The notes under the pieces were generated by a model. It ran no database searches. It was not told the DNA's origin and worked only from the letters and a program-made list of their open reading frames with translations. Source: Xylophilus sp. ASV27 (GTDB lineage Bacteria; Pseudomonadota; Gammaproteobacteria; Burkholderiales; Burkholderiaceae_C). Taken from it: a stretch of 64,000 nucleotides of DNA. The stretch covers positions 1 through 64,000 of the forward strand of contig NZ_JAELTO010000004.1 of NCBI RefSeq assembly GCF_016428875.1, written 5' to 3'. Shown in pieces: positions 55,640 to 64,000 of this stretch. Every line of letters starts with the position of its first letter. The stretch's first letter is position 1. A program made the position numbers and the translations under genes.

Positions 55640-57292
55640 TCATTGCCGGCCACACAACGCACGGATGCGCTCCACATGGGCCAGCAGAGAGCGCTCGGCA
55701 ATCGGCCACAACTGCGGCGGGGTGTCGTCATAGGCCAGCCTCACCCAGTCCTGTACGCTGCCGTCGGGCTGTCTTTGCATGGCGGCCAGCACCTTGGCCT
55801 CGCGCGACAGCCGGTGGGCCTTGAGCTTGGCGATCGCCTGGCGCGCAAAGCCCAGCACATAGCCATGGGCCGGCAGGATGAAGCGCGCATCGTGCGCGGC
55901 GCACAGCGCGTCGAGCCTGTCCAGCGAATCGATGTAGTCGCGCATGTTGCCGTCAGGCGGATCGATGATGGTGGTGCTGCCATTGAGGATGTGGTCGCCG
56001 CTGAACAGCAGGGCGTCTTCCTCCAGCACAAAGCACACATGGTTGGCCGCATGGCCGGGCGTGAACACGGCCTGCAGGGTGTGGGTGGTGCCGCCTTGCG
56101 CATCCTGCAGCACGATGCGCTGGCCGTCGGTCAGTGCGTAGTCGGGCGTGAAGCGGCTGGCCGGCCGGGCCGTGGGCGCCGAGGGCAGGCCGCCAATGGC
56201 GGGCCTGGGCTTGCCGGCCTGTACCGCCAGCGCCTGCAGCAGCGCGGCGCCCGGCGAGTGGTCGGCATGGGAATGCGTGCACAGGATGTGGCGTATGTCG
56301 CCGCCCGCCGCATCGAACAGGCGCTGCACATGGGCGGCATCGGCCGGGCCGGGGTCGATGGCGGCGTAGCCCGTGGCGGCATCGCCCACCAGGTAGCTGT
56401 TGGTGCCCGGGCCGGTCATGTGGCCGGGGTTGGGCGCGGTCAGGCGCAGCAGGTGCCTGAGCAGCGGCACGGGGCGCTCGTGCTGCCAGCCCAGCTCGTG
56501 CACGATCTGCCCGTCGGGGCAGACCAGCGCCAGTTCGCCGTAGGGCGGGTCGCTCTCCATGTAGCGCGCTTCCTTGCCGTGCAGCAGGCCGGCGCGCGGG
56601 CAGCTGGTCCACAGCGGCTGCTCGTTGGCGCAGGCGGCCAGCACCGCGTCCACGCTGGCGTAGCCGGCCAGGCGCTGCAGGGTGCGGATGGTCGGGAAGA
56701 TCATGAAGAAGCCGCCCGCCGCGTGCCGCGCCAGCGCATCTGCCGGGCGCACCCAGACCGGCTCGAACTGCTCGGCCTCGTCGGCCACGGGCTGCTGGCC
56801 GTCGGGCATGCGCGCGACCAGGAAGGGCACGTCGAAGCGGCGCGCCAGGTCGCGGTCCGTGACCCAGTGAGCCAGCACGTAGACGGTGTCGGCCGCGAGC
56901 ACTAGGCCGGCGGCCTCGCATTGCGGCGCGAACGGCGCCTGGCGGTCGAGCGCGGCGATGTCGGCGGCGCCGGCCGGCCGGCCGTCGCGGCGGCGCGCGA
57001 GCAGCACGCCCAGCTCCTCGAAGCTCTCGCGGATCGCGGCGATCGCCTGGGTCAGGCGCAGCTCGTCCTGCGTGTCGCGGCGCGCGGCCAGCGCGTGGCA
57101 CTGGGCGTCGGCCGGGTCGATGCCGCCGCCGGGGAACACATAGGCCCCGGGCGCGAAGCTGGCGCTGGCCGAGCGGCGCGTCATCAGCACTTCCACGCCC
57201 TGCGGCGTGTCGCGCAGCAGCAGCACGGTGGCGGCGGGGCGGGTGGGGGCGGGGGCGCGCGGGGGGTGCAGGAGCTGGGTGGAGCGGACCAT
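55640..57292 (-). CDS. NUDIX hydrolase - metallo-beta-lactamase fusion protein
   Basis: The 550-residue protein has an N-terminal NUDIX-like domain (VFPGGGIDPAD and RESFEELGVLLARR, a slightly irregular Nudix box) spanning about residues 1-225. A metallo-beta-lactamase domain follows (ILCTHSHADHSPGAALLQAL with H-x-H-x-D-H, FTPGHAANHVCFV, LLFSGDHILN, FILPAHG) and a C-terminal winged-helix tail (AIAKLKAHRLSREAKVLAAM). Fusions of this kind occur in Burkholderiales; the substrate is unknown. Confidence 0.9.
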   Translation of the reverse strand: MVRSTQLLHPPRAPAPTRPAATVLLLRDTPQGVEVLMTRRSASASFAPGAYVFPGGGIDPADAQCHALAARRDTQDELRLTQAIAAIRESFEELGVLLARRRDGRPAGAADIAALDRQAPFAPQCEAAGLVLAADTVYVLAHWVTDRDLARRFDVPFLVARMPDGQQPVADEAEQFEPVWVRPADALARHAAGGFFMIFPTIRTLQRLAGYASVDAVLAACANEQPLWTSCPRAGLLHGKEARYMESDPPYGELALVCPDGQIVHELGWQHERPVPLLRHLLRLTAPNPGHMTGPGTNSYLVGDAATGYAAIDPGPADAAHVQRLFDAAGGDIRHILCTHSHADHSPGAALLQALAVQAGKPRPAIGGLPSAPTARPASRFTPDYALTDGQRIVLQDAQGGTTHTLQAVFTPGHAANHVCFVLEEDALLFSGDHILNGSTTIIDPPDGNMRDYIDSLDRLDALCAAHDARFILPAHGYVLGFARQAIAKLKAHRLSREAKVLAAMQRQPDGSVQDWVRLAYDDTPPQLWPIAERSLLAHVERIRALCGRQ

Positions 57293-57352
57293 GGGGAGAT
57301 TGTGCAGCGGCTGGCGGGCGAGTCGCGGCCTGCATCGCCGGCACGGCGCGAT

Positions 57353-57410
57353 TACTACAAGAAAGATAGCTGAAAGCCAAGGTGCTATATGGGCTGCAGG
57401 TGCTTTTGAT
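57353..57410 (-). repeat. Short AT-rich dispersed repeat, reverse orientation
   Basis: On the minus strand it reads caaaagcacctgcagccc, atatagcaccttggctt and tcagctatctttcttgtag, matching the plus-oriented copies at 62781 and 41788. It lies between two minus-strand genes. Confidence 0.65.
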
Positions 57411-57418
57411 GGCGAATT

Positions 57419-57982
57419 TCATCGCCGATGGCGAAAACAGTCCTCGGTATGGTCATCGACGATCCCGCACGCCTGCATCCACGCATAGACGATCACCGGC
57501 CCCACGAACTTGAAGCCGCGCCGCTTGAGCGCATGCGAAATGGTGTTGGACAGCAGCGTCTGCGCCGGCACCTCGCTGGCGTCGCGGCGCGGTTCGCGGA
57601 TCGGCGCGCCGCCGGCCAGCGCCCAGACGAAGGGGGCGAAGTCCTCGCCCGCATCCCGCATGGCCAAGTAGGCGCGCGCGTTGCCGATGGTGGCGGCGAT
57701 CTTGGCGCGCGAGCGCACGATGCCGGGGTCGGCCAGCAGGCGCTCCACGTCGTCCGGGCCGAAGCGCGCGACCGCCTCGGGGTCGAAGCCGGCGAAGGCG
57801 GCGCGCAAGGCCTCGCGCTTGTGCAGGATGGTGCGCCACGACAGGCCGGCCTGGAAGCCGTCGAGCATCAGCTTTTCCCACAGGCGGCGGCTGTCGTGCT
57901 CGGGCACGCCCCATTCCTCGTCGTGGTAGGCGGCCAGCAGCGGGTCGTGCCGGGCCCAGGCGCAGCGTGCAGGCGTGCTCAT
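57419..57982 (-). CDS. tag: DNA-3-methyladenine glycosylase I
   Basis: The 187-residue base-excision enzyme removes 3-methyladenine. Its start is MSTPARCAWARHDPLLAAYH followed by DEEWGVPEHDSRRLWEKLML, the family signature with the zinc-binding Cys. SNTISHALKRRGFKFVGPVI and a C-terminal His/Cys pair (DHTEDCFRH) complete the zinc snap. It diverges from dapF. Confidence 0.95.
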   Translation of the reverse strand: MSTPARCAWARHDPLLAAYHDEEWGVPEHDSRRLWEKLMLDGFQAGLSWRTILHKREALRAAFAGFDPEAVARFGPDDVERLLADPGIVRSRAKIAATIGNARAYLAMRDAGEDFAPFVWALAGGAPIREPRRDASEVPAQTLLSNTISHALKRRGFKFVGPVIVYAWMQACGIVDDHTEDCFRHRR

Positions 57983-58052
57983 AGCGATGTCTCCTTTGTG
58001 ATGGCGTGTGACGATAGCGCATGGCCGCGGGCGGGCGCGGATAATCCCGCCC

Positions 58053-58928
58053 ATGCAGATTCGCTTCACCAAGATGCAGGGCGCCGGCAACGATTTCGTG
58101 GTGCTCGACGAGACCGCCGGCCTGCTCGGCCTCACGCCGGCGCAGTACCGTTTCCTGGCGGACCGCCACTTCGGCGTGGGCGCCGACCAGGTCCTGAGCG
58201 TGCGGCGCGCGCCTTCGCCGGAGGTCGATTTCGAGTACGTGATCCACAACGCCGACGGCGGCGAGGTGGAGCAGTGCGGCAACGGCGCGCGCTGCTTCGT
58301 GCGCTTCGTGCGCGAGCAGGGCCTGACCACCAAGGACACGGTGCGCGTGCAGACGCTCGCCGGCGTGATCGCGCCGCGCATGGACGCCGACGGCCGCGTC
58401 ACCGTCGACATGGGGCCGCCGGTGTTCGAGCCCGCGCGCGTGCCCTTCGACCCCGCGGGCTGCACCCCGCACCCCGCGGGCGCGTGGGAAACCTGGCCGC
58501 TGGCCCTGGGCGCCGAGGCCGACGACGCCATCGTGCTGGTGGCCGTGCTGTCCATGGGCAACCCGCACGCGGTGCGGCTGGTGGACGACGTGGACACCGC
58601 GCCGGTCGCCGAGCAGGGCCCGCTGATCGAGCACCATCCGCGCTTTCCGCGGCGCGTGAACGCCGGCTTCCTGCAGATCGTCGGCCGCGGCCGCGTGCGC
58701 CTGCGCGTGCACGAGCGCGGCGCGGGCGAGACGCTGGCCTGCGGCACCGGCGCCTGCGCGGCGGTGGTCGCGGGCATCCGCATGGGCCTGCTGGACGCGC
58801 GCGTGGACGTCGAAACCCGCGGCGGCATGCTCACCATCGCCTGGGCCGGCGGCGATGCTCCCGTCGCCATGACCGGCCCCGCCACAACCGTCTTCCAAGG
58901 CCAGATCGAGATCCCGGACACCCTATGA
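58053..58928 (+). CDS. dapF: Diaminopimelate epimerase
   Basis: The 291-residue PLP-independent epimerase makes meso-diaminopimelate for lysine and peptidoglycan. The two catalytic Cys are in [11 protein letters not shown] and [10 protein letters not shown]. The start is [20 protein letters not shown]. It overlaps the DUF484 gene by ATGA. Confidence 0.97.
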   Translation: MQIRFTKMQGAGNDFVVLDETAGLLGLTPAQYRFLADRHFGVGADQVLSVRRAPSPEVDFEYVIHNADGGEVEQCGNGARCFVRFVREQGLTTKDTVRVQTLAGVIAPRMDADGRVTVDMGPPVFEPARVPFDPAGCTPHPAGAWETWPLALGAEADDAIVLVAVLSMGNPHAVRLVDDVDTAPVAEQGPLIEHHPRFPRRVNAGFLQIVGRGRVRLRVHERGAGETLACGTGACAAVVAGIRMGLLDARVDVETRGGMLTIAWAGGDAPVAMTGPATTVFQGQIEIPDTL

Positions 58929-59626
58929 CCACCCTGCCCCAGGCCACCGTGCCGCCCATCACCGAAGACGACATCGCCAACTACCTGGCCAACTCCCCCG
59001 ACTTCTTCGAGCGCCATGCCGAGGTGCTGGCCTCGGTGCAGCTCACCAGCCCGCACGGCCAGCGCGCCGTGAGTCTGCAGGAGCGCCAGGCCGAGATGCT
59101 GCGCGAGAAGATCAAGGCGCTGGAGCAGCGCGTCATGGAGATGGTGCGCAACGGCAACGAGAACACCCTTATCGCCGACCGCCTGCAGCGCTGGGCGGTG
59201 CAACTGGCCGGCACGCGCGAGGCGGCGGAGCTGCCCGCGCGCATGGTGGCCGAGGCGCAGGAGCAGTTCCTGGTGCCGCAGGCGGCGATCCGCCTGTGGG
59301 ACCTGGCGCCGCAGTACGCGGGCGCCGACTTCACCCAGGGCGTGGACGCCGACACCCGCAGCTTCGCCGCCTCGCTGGGCGCGCCCTATTGCGGGCCGAA
59401 CCGCGGCTTCGATTCGGTGCGCTGGCTGGCCGAGCCGGCGCGCGCCGCCTCGCTGGCCCTGCTGCCGCTGCGCCAGGGCCCGGCCGCCGCCGGCGGGCCG
59501 GTGTTCGGGCTGCTGGTACTGGCCTCGGCCGACGCCAGCCGCTTCGAGACCCACATGGGCACGGATTTCCTGGAGCGCATGGCCGAACTCGCCGGCGCTG
59601 CCCTGGGGCGCCTGCGCGCCGCCTGA
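58925..59626 (+). CDS. DUF484 family protein
   Basis: The 233-residue protein has the typical N-terminus ([20 protein letters not shown]), a coiled-coil stretch ([20 protein letters not shown]) and a GAF-like C-terminal domain. It is always found between dapF and xerC in proteobacteria; function unknown. It is translationally coupled to dapF (ATGA), and xerC starts 5 bp after it. Confidence 0.92.
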   Translation: MTTLPQATVPPITEDDIANYLANSPDFFERHAEVLASVQLTSPHGQRAVSLQERQAEMLREKIKALEQRVMEMVRNGNENTLIADRLQRWAVQLAGTREAAELPARMVAEAQEQFLVPQAAIRLWDLAPQYAGADFTQGVDADTRSFAASLGAPYCGPNRGFDSVRWLAEPARAASLALLPLRQGPAAAGGPVFGLLVLASADASRFETHMGTDFLERMAELAGAALGRLRAA

Positions 59627-59631
59627 GCCCC

Positions 59632-60597
59632 ATGGAGCAGGCGCCGCCGCCGGCCGACCCGCTGCTGCGGCGCTACCTGGACCACGTGCGCTTCGAAAAG
59701 CGCCTGGCCGAGCGCACCGTGGCGCTGTACACGCTGGACCTGGACAAGCTCGCCAGCGCCTGCGCGGGCGCGGGCGTGGCGCTGGCCGAGGCGCGGCACC
59801 ACCACATCCGCCGCTTCGTCGCGCAGATGCACGGCGCCGGCCGCAGCGGCCGCGGCATCGCGCTCATCCTCTCGGGCTGGCGCGGCTTCTATGCCTGGCT
59901 CGGGCAGCAGGGGCTGATCGCGCAGAACCCGGTGCAGAACGTGCGCGCGCCCAAGTCGCCCAAGCCCCTGCCCAAGGCGCTGGGCGTGGACGACGCCATG
60001 CACCTGGCCGAGCACGCGCCCGAGCCCGCCGACCCCGAACACGCCTGGCTCGACGCGCGCGACGGCGCCATGGTCGAGCTGTTCTATGGCTGCGGCCTGC
60101 GCGTGGGCGAACTGGTCGGGCTGGACGCCGCCCCCTGCGCCGCCGCGCAGCAGGCCGGCCACGGCTGGATCGACCTGCAGGACGGCATGGTCCACGTCTG
60201 CGGCAAGGGCCGCAAATGGCGCAGCGTGCCGATCTCCGGCAAGGCGGCCGAAGCCATCGCCGCCTGGCTGCCGCAGCGCCTGCTGGCGCTGCCGGCCGAG
60301 GCGCTCGGCCAGCCGGCCCTGTTCCCCGGCCGGCGCGGCACCCGCCTCACCGCCCAGGCCGTCTGGCAGCGCCTGCGCCAGCGCAGCCAGGCCGCCGGGC
60401 TGGCGGCGCCGGTGCACCCGCACATGCTGCGCCATTCCTATGCCAGCCACCTGCTGCAGTCCAGCGGCGACCTGCGCGCCGTGCAGGAACTGCTGGGCCA
60501 CGCCAGCATCACCACCACCCAGGTCTACACCCGGCTCGACTTCCAGCACCTGGCGCAGGTCTACGACGCGGCCCATCCGCGGGCCAGACGCAAGTAG
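59632..60597 (+). CDS. xerC: Site-specific tyrosine recombinase XerC
   Basis: The 321-residue recombinase resolves chromosome dimers at dif with XerD. The catalytic residues are Arg in YGCGLRVGELVGLD, Lys in CGKGRKWRSVPI, H-x-x-R in HPHMLRHSYASHLL, His in LLGHASITTTQVY and the Tyr of that motif. The dapF-DUF484-xerC order is the canonical one. It is convergent with the flagellin gene, 14 bp apart. Confidence 0.96.
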   Translation: MEQAPPPADPLLRRYLDHVRFEKRLAERTVALYTLDLDKLASACAGAGVALAEARHHHIRRFVAQMHGAGRSGRGIALILSGWRGFYAWLGQQGLIAQNPVQNVRAPKSPKPLPKALGVDDAMHLAEHAPEPADPEHAWLDARDGAMVELFYGCGLRVGELVGLDAAPCAAAQQAGHGWIDLQDGMVHVCGKGRKWRSVPISGKAAEAIAAWLPQRLLALPAEALGQPALFPGRRGTRLTAQAVWQRLRQRSQAAGLAAPVHPHMLRHSYASHLLQSSGDLRAVQELLGHASITTTQVYTRLDFQHLAQVYDAAHPRARRK

Positions 60598-60611
60598 GGC
60601 GCGAGCGGCGA

Positions 60612-62216
60612 TCAGCCCTGCAGCAGCTTCAGCACGTTCTGCGGCATCTGATTGGCCTGCGCCACCATCGCCGTGCCGGCCTGTTGCAGGATCTGCGCGC
60701 GCGCGAGATTGGCGGTTTCCGCGGCAAAGTCGGCGTCGATGATGCGCCCGCGCGCGGTGGAGAGGTTCTCGGTCTGCACGTCGATGCTGTTCACCGCCTT
60801 CTCGAAACGGTTTTGCATCGCGCCGAGCTTGGCGCGGGACGTGCTGACCTGGTCCACGGCGCTGTCGAGCTTCTTGAGCGCGATCCAGGCGCCCTTCTGG
60901 GTGGAGATGTCGATGTTGGCAACCCCCCGCTCGTTCGCCGCGCCGGAGTTGCTGCCGATGCCCATGCCGGTTTCTTCTTTGATGTTGGAGTCCAGCACGG
61001 CGACACGGTAGGTACGGGCCAGGTTGTCCAGGGCCGCATTGGCCTTGCTCAGGTCGAGCCGGTCGTTGGGCTCATCCGGACCATTGGTATTGGGAACGAC
61101 GGCGGCCTTCACCGCTTTCACATAGGCTGTCCGAGCATCGGCCAGCGCGCTGGAGGTCATGTTGGCATTGTGCGGATCCGGGAAGGGGCCGCCCAGGCCA
61201 TTGGGGTACTGCTTTGCTGTGTCGGCAAAATCCAGGTACGACTGAAGGTCTTTGGCGCTGCTGCCCGGGCTCCCGGTGGCGCCTGAGCGCGCCTTCTCGG
61301 CCAGGGGGGCCAGAAAGTCATCCTTCAAGTAGTGGTCGGCAGCATCGGGGTAAGTGGGGCCCACCCCTGTCGTCTGCGGCGTGAAGCCGAAGAACTCGAC
61401 CGCGTTGTAGCCCAGGCGATAGCCGTCCGGTGTGGTGCCATCGGACATGAAGTCGATCTTCACGTTGTCCGAGCCGTCCACCTTGCTCAGATAGGCGGTG
61501 ACGCCATGCTGATCGTTGGTGGCGTTGATGGCCGCCACCACCTGGCCCAGGCGCTCCATCCCGCTGCTGGCCGGGGGGATGGCCCCCAGATCCACCAGTC
61601 CGTTCTTGCCGAGAATCTGCAGTGTGCCCGCGGGAATAGATTCGGTGTACTTGGTTGCAACGGCGGGGTTCTGCGTGCGGGTGAGGGTGCCGTATGTCAC
61701 GCCGGAGAGCTGGTCGGCCCGCGCATCCACGAGTGAGTCCAGGGTGATGCTCTCGCCCGAATTGGCGCCTGCCTGGAACACGGCGCCGGCAAAGCTGCCG
61801 TCCAGCACCTTCTGTCCATTGAACTTGGTCTGCTTGGCCAGGCGGTCGATTTCCGCGGTCAGTTGGGCGACTTCGTCCTGCAGGTTCTTGCGGTCGCTGC
61901 CGCCGTTGGTGGCGTTGGACGCCTGCACCGCCAGTTCGCGTATGCGCTGCAGCATGTCGCCGATGCTGCCGAGCGAGCCTTCCGCCGTCTGTGCCAGGGA
62001 AATGCCGTCGTTGACGTTGCGCGACGCGACCGACAGGCCCCTGACCTGGGTGTTCATGCGATCGGCGATCGCCAGGCCGGCGGCGTCGTCCTTGGCGCTG
62101 TTGACGCGCAGGCCCGAGGAGAGGCGCTGCATGGTGGTGCTCAAGGACTGTCCGGACAGCGCCAGGTTGCGCTGCGCGTTGAGGGACACAACGTTGGTGT
62201 AGATCGTCGACGCCAT
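60612..62216 (-). CDS. fliC: Flagellin, stand-alone gene
   Basis: The 534-residue flagellin has the conserved D0/D1 N-terminus (TNVVSLNAQRNLALSGQSLS, MQRLSSGLRVNSAKDDAAGL, AIADRMNTQVRGL) and C-terminus (NRFEKAVNSIDVQTENLSTA, QILQQAGTAMVAQANQMPQN, VLKLLQG). A variable middle of about 300 residues has no similarity I recognise. No other flagellar gene (fliD, fliS, flgK) is nearby and no sigma-28 promoter is visible upstream. Instead the upstream gap carries four CTACG-N5-CGTAG palindromes shared with a divergent XRE regulator. Confidence 0.95.
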   Translation of the reverse strand: MASTIYTNVVSLNAQRNLALSGQSLSTTMQRLSSGLRVNSAKDDAAGLAIADRMNTQVRGLSVASRNVNDGISLAQTAEGSLGSIGDMLQRIRELAVQASNATNGGSDRKNLQDEVAQLTAEIDRLAKQTKFNGQKVLDGSFAGAVFQAGANSGESITLDSLVDARADQLSGVTYGTLTRTQNPAVATKYTESIPAGTLQILGKNGLVDLGAIPPASSGMERLGQVVAAINATNDQHGVTAYLSKVDGSDNVKIDFMSDGTTPDGYRLGYNAVEFFGFTPQTTGVGPTYPDAADHYLKDDFLAPLAEKARSGATGSPGSSAKDLQSYLDFADTAKQYPNGLGGPFPDPHNANMTSSALADARTAYVKAVKAAVVPNTNGPDEPNDRLDLSKANAALDNLARTYRVAVLDSNIKEETGMGIGSNSGAANERGVANIDISTQKGAWIALKKLDSAVDQVSTSRAKLGAMQNRFEKAVNSIDVQTENLSTARGRIIDADFAAETANLARAQILQQAGTAMVAQANQMPQNVLKLLQG

Positions 62217-62239
62217 GAAGGCTCTCCTGCATGTGTGGA

Positions 62240-62404
62240 CTACGTAATTCGTAGTTGCGCAAGCGTAAATCTATTGATCCACAAGAAAGGGCGAAGTAGC
62301 GCGGGAAAAACTACGTAATTCGTAGTTTCGCCGTCATGTATCTTCTGATTGCATACTACGTACTACGTAGTGTCGAAAACGCCCCGCACCTACGAATCTC
62401 GTAG
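62240..62404. promoter_or_regulatory. Four CTACG-N5-CGTAG palindromic operators
   Basis: Perfect 5-bp arms with a 5-bp centre occur at 62240-62254 (centre TAATT), 62311-62325 (TAATT), 62356-62370 (TACTA) and 62390-62404 (AATCT). The first three also share A and T at the flanks. Centre-to-centre distances are 71, 45 and 34 bp. The set fills the 204 bp between fliC and the XRE gene, as expected for operators of that regulator. Confidence 0.82.
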
Positions 62405-62420
62405 CCTTTTGAGGCAAGAG

Positions 62421-62750
62421 ATGTCCCAAGCGGATGAACAGTGGGGCGCACGGCTGAGGCAGGCGCGTGTGGCGGCTGGCTTGTCGCAAAAGAAGCTGGG
62501 GATCGAGGCGGGGATCGACGAGTTCGTGGCCAGCACCCGGATCAACCGCTACGAACTGGGCGTCCACAAGCCCGATCTGCAGACCGTGAGAAAGCTGGCG
62601 GCCGTGCTGAAAGTGCCGGTGGCCTTCTTCTATTCCGATCAGGACGATGACGTGGCGGCGTTGCTGCTGCGCTACTGGCAGGCCGACGATCAGGCACGGG
62701 CCCAGGCGATGGCGGTGCTGGAGCCGTTCGTGCCGGGCCCGAATGCCTGA
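62421..62750 (+). CDS. XRE-family helix-turn-helix regulator
   Basis: The 109-residue protein has an N-terminal HTH of the Cro/CI type (WGARLRQARVAAGLSQKKLG, IEAGIDEFVASTRINRYELG, KPDLQTVRKLAAVLKVPVAF) and a short acidic C-terminal tail. The start MSQADEQWG at 62421 follows GAGGCAAGAG; a frame upstream to 62349 would run through two of the palindromes. It is divergent from fliC and is the likely binder of the four operators, including its own leader. Confidence 0.9.
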   Translation: MSQADEQWGARLRQARVAAGLSQKKLGIEAGIDEFVASTRINRYELGVHKPDLQTVRKLAAVLKVPVAFFYSDQDDDVAALLLRYWQADDQARAQAMAVLEPFVPGPNA

Positions 62751-62780
62751 TCCGCGCCGCGGCGCGGCCGGTTGCACGCC

Positions 62781-62849
62781 ATTTTTTGATAAAAAGTGCC
62801 TGTAGCCCAGGTAGTACCTGGGCTATCAGCTATCTATTCAATAGCGTAT
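62781..62849 (+). repeat. Short AT-rich dispersed repeat
   Basis: This is the clearest copy: ttttttgataaaaagtgcct, gtagcccaggtagtacctgg, gctatcagctatctattc, aatagc. It contains an internal inverted repeat CCCAGGTAgTACCTGGG. It lies just before rluE. Confidence 0.75.
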
Positions 62850-62858
62850 GCTGCCTGC

Positions 62859-63419
62859 ATGTCCGTTTCCCCTGCGCCGCGCCTGATCCGTTTCCACAAG
62901 CCCTACGGCGTGCTCAGCCAGTTCACCGCCGAAGGGCGCTGGCGCGGGCTGAAGGATTTCATCGACCTGCCGGGCGTGCAGGTGGCGGGCCGGCTGGACG
63001 CCGACAGCGAGGGCCTGCTGCTGCTCACCAGCGATGGCCGGCTGCAGGCGCGCATCGCCGACCCGCGCTTCAAGATGGAGAAGACTTACTGGGTGCAGGT
63101 CGAGGGCGTGCCGCACGAGCGCGCCCTGGCCGCCTGGCGCGGCGGCGTGTTGCTCAAGGACGGCCCCACGCGCCCGGCCCGCGCGCGCCTGCTTGCGCCG
63201 CCGCCCGCCGTGGGGGAGCGCGATCCGCCGATCCGCGTGCGCCGGGCCATTCCCACCACCTGGCTGGAGCTGGCGATCCGCGAGGGCCGCAACCGCCAGG
63301 TGCGGCGCATGACGGCGGCGCTGGGTTTTCCCACGCTGCGCCTGCTGCGCGTGGCCATTGGCCCCTATACGCTCGACGGCCTGGCGCCCGGGGCCTGGGC
63401 GGCGGCGCCGCAGGCCTGA
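62859..63419 (+). CDS. rluE: 23S rRNA pseudouridine synthase RluE-like
   Basis: The 186-residue enzyme lacks an S4 domain, as RluE does. Its motifs are RFHKPYGVLSQF, the active-site VAGRLDADSEGLLLLTSDG with the catalytic Asp, EKTYWVQVEG and EGRNRQVRRM. Unlike the RluF-like protein at 54.9 kb, its active site is complete. It precedes an RlmI-like methyltransferase by 12 bp, so the two may be cotranscribed. Confidence 0.93.
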   Translation: MSVSPAPRLIRFHKPYGVLSQFTAEGRWRGLKDFIDLPGVQVAGRLDADSEGLLLLTSDGRLQARIADPRFKMEKTYWVQVEGVPHERALAAWRGGVLLKDGPTRPARARLLAPPPAVGERDPPIRVRRAIPTTWLELAIREGRNRQVRRMTAALGFPTLRLLRVAIGPYTLDGLAPGAWAAAPQA

Positions 63420-63431
63420 CAATCGCCCCCC

Positions 63432-64000
63432 ATGAAAACCCTGCGCCTGCGCGAAGGCAAGGAGCGCTCGCTCCTGCGCCGCCATCCCTGGATATTTGAA
63501 TCGGCCATCGCCAAGGGCGGCGGCGACAGCGGCGAGACGGTGCGCGTGGAGTCGCATGACGGCCGCTTCCTGGCCTGGGCGGCGTTCAGCCCGGCCTCGC
63601 GCATCCGCGCCCGGGTCTGGAGCTTCGACGAGGGCCAGCGCATCGACGCTGGCTTCTTCCACGCCGCGCTGGCGCGCGCCATTGCCGCGCGTGCCTGGTT
63701 CGACATTCCGAGCGACAGCCTGCGCCTGGTGCACGGCGAGTCCGACGGCCTGCCGGGCCTGGTGGTGGACCGCTACGGCGAGGTGCTGGTGGCGCAGTTC
63801 GGCGCGGCCGGCGTCGAGCGCTGGAAGGCGCAGATCGCCGACGCGCTGCTGCAGATCACCGGCTGCCGCCAGCTCTACGAGCGCTCGGACGCCAGCGCGC
63901 GCGGGCTGGAAGGCCTGCCGGCGGTCACCGGCTGGCTGCGCGGCGACGCTGCGGCGCCGACCGAACTGACCATCCGCGAGCACGGCTGGCGCCTGACGCT
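63432..64000 (+). CDS. rlmI: RlmI-like class I rRNA methyltransferase, N-terminal fragment
   Basis: The first 189 codons are present; the gene runs off the right edge. An N-terminal PUA domain (LREGKERSLLRRHPWIFESA, SPASRIRARVWSFDEGQRID) is followed by the typical RLVHGESDGLPGLVVDRYGE, as in RlmI/RlmK-type 23S rRNA cytosine-C5 methyltransferases. The SAM-binding domain is outside the window. Confidence 0.88.
   Translation, partial: MKTLRLREGKERSLLRRHPWIFESAIAKGGGDSGETVRVESHDGRFLAWAAFSPASRIRARVWSFDEGQRIDAGFFHAALARAIAARAWFDIPSDSLRLVHGESDGLPGLVVDRYGEVLVAQFGAAGVERWKAQIADALLQITGCRQLYERSDASARGLEGLPAVTGWLRGDAAAPTELTIREHGWRLT

Noticed and set aside
59632-60597. XerC-like recombinase as an invertase for flagellin phase variation
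   Set aside because: It sits in the standard dapF-DUF484-xerC order with normal motifs. No inverted repeats flank the fliC promoter other than the short palindromes.
62217-62420. FliA (sigma-28) promoter for fliC
   Set aside because: I looked for TAAAGTTT-N11-GCCGATAA on the minus strand and found no reasonable match.
62421-62750. XRE gene as a prophage repressor or antitoxin
   Set aside because: No phage genes or toxin partner lie next to it; the neighbours are fliC and rluE.

Overview
The window is GC-rich, densely coded DNA from a betaproteobacterium, most likely family Comamonadaceae (Acidovorax/Alicycliphilus/Comamonas-like). The evidence is the gene order gyrA-serC-pheA-tyrA-aroA/cmk-rpsA-ihfB-lapA, the ompA-ubiG-gph-ssrA run, a tmRNA tag reading ANDERFALAA, Bug-type (TctC) and TRAP receptors, and two dispersed intergenic repeat families of a kind I associate with this family. 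No species is claimed.

Layout. 1-13.1 kb is conserved core: on the minus strand gyrA, the serine/aromatic amino acid supra-operon, ribosomal protein S1, IHF-beta and LapA; on the plus strand ompA, ubiG, gph and ssrA. 13.1-25.9 kb is an accessory block: transposase debris after ssrA, then a roughly 12 kb minus-strand operon (MaoC-like dehydratase, CaiB CoA-transferase, acyl-CoA ligase, an Fe-ADH-fold protein without metal ligands, aldehyde dehydrogenase, Bug receptor, Zn alcohol dehydrogenase, crotonase, DUF2889, a decayed SDR and a GST). It starts from a strong sigma-70-like promoter flanked by palindromes and looks like CoA-dependent breakdown of an unidentified organic acid. 26.1-30.7 kb holds a LysR regulator and a glutamate/aspartate-type ABC transporter (gltIJKL). 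30.9-38.2 kb holds a dienelactone hydrolase with a divergent GlxA-type regulator, an amidase/AraC-GyrI pair and a TRAP transporter. 38.6-43.3 kb holds an Rnk-like gene, pyrC and an NYN-domain gene among four GC-rich repeats, then a decayed pdxA-like/iclR pair. 43.3-50.8 kb carries htpX (with a sigma-32-like promoter), a GNAT, a YXWGQ lipoprotein, an FAD protein, a PEBP protein, a cysteine synthase, an EamA exporter, an AraC regulator and the RNase P RNA.

50.8-54.8 kb is a ferrisiderophore system: a TonB receptor with a signalling domain and, upstream, one protein fusing an ECF sigma factor to a FecR-like anti-sigma, preceded by a Fur box. 54.9-58 kb holds an RluF-like protein lacking the catalytic Asp, a NUDIX-metallo-beta-lactamase fusion, and tag. 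58-60.6 kb is the dapF-DUF484-xerC operon. 60.6-62.8 kb is a stand-alone flagellin gene divergent from a small XRE-family regulator; the 204 bp between them contains four copies of the perfect palindrome CTACG-N5-CGTAG. rluE and a truncated rlmI-like methyltransferase close the window.

The best candidates for something not well described are the flagellin/XRE/four-operator module, the metal-less Fe-ADH protein inside the catabolic operon, and the dispersed repeat that appears to have become coding sequence inside aroA. All functions are from reading sequence motifs; no database search was run.
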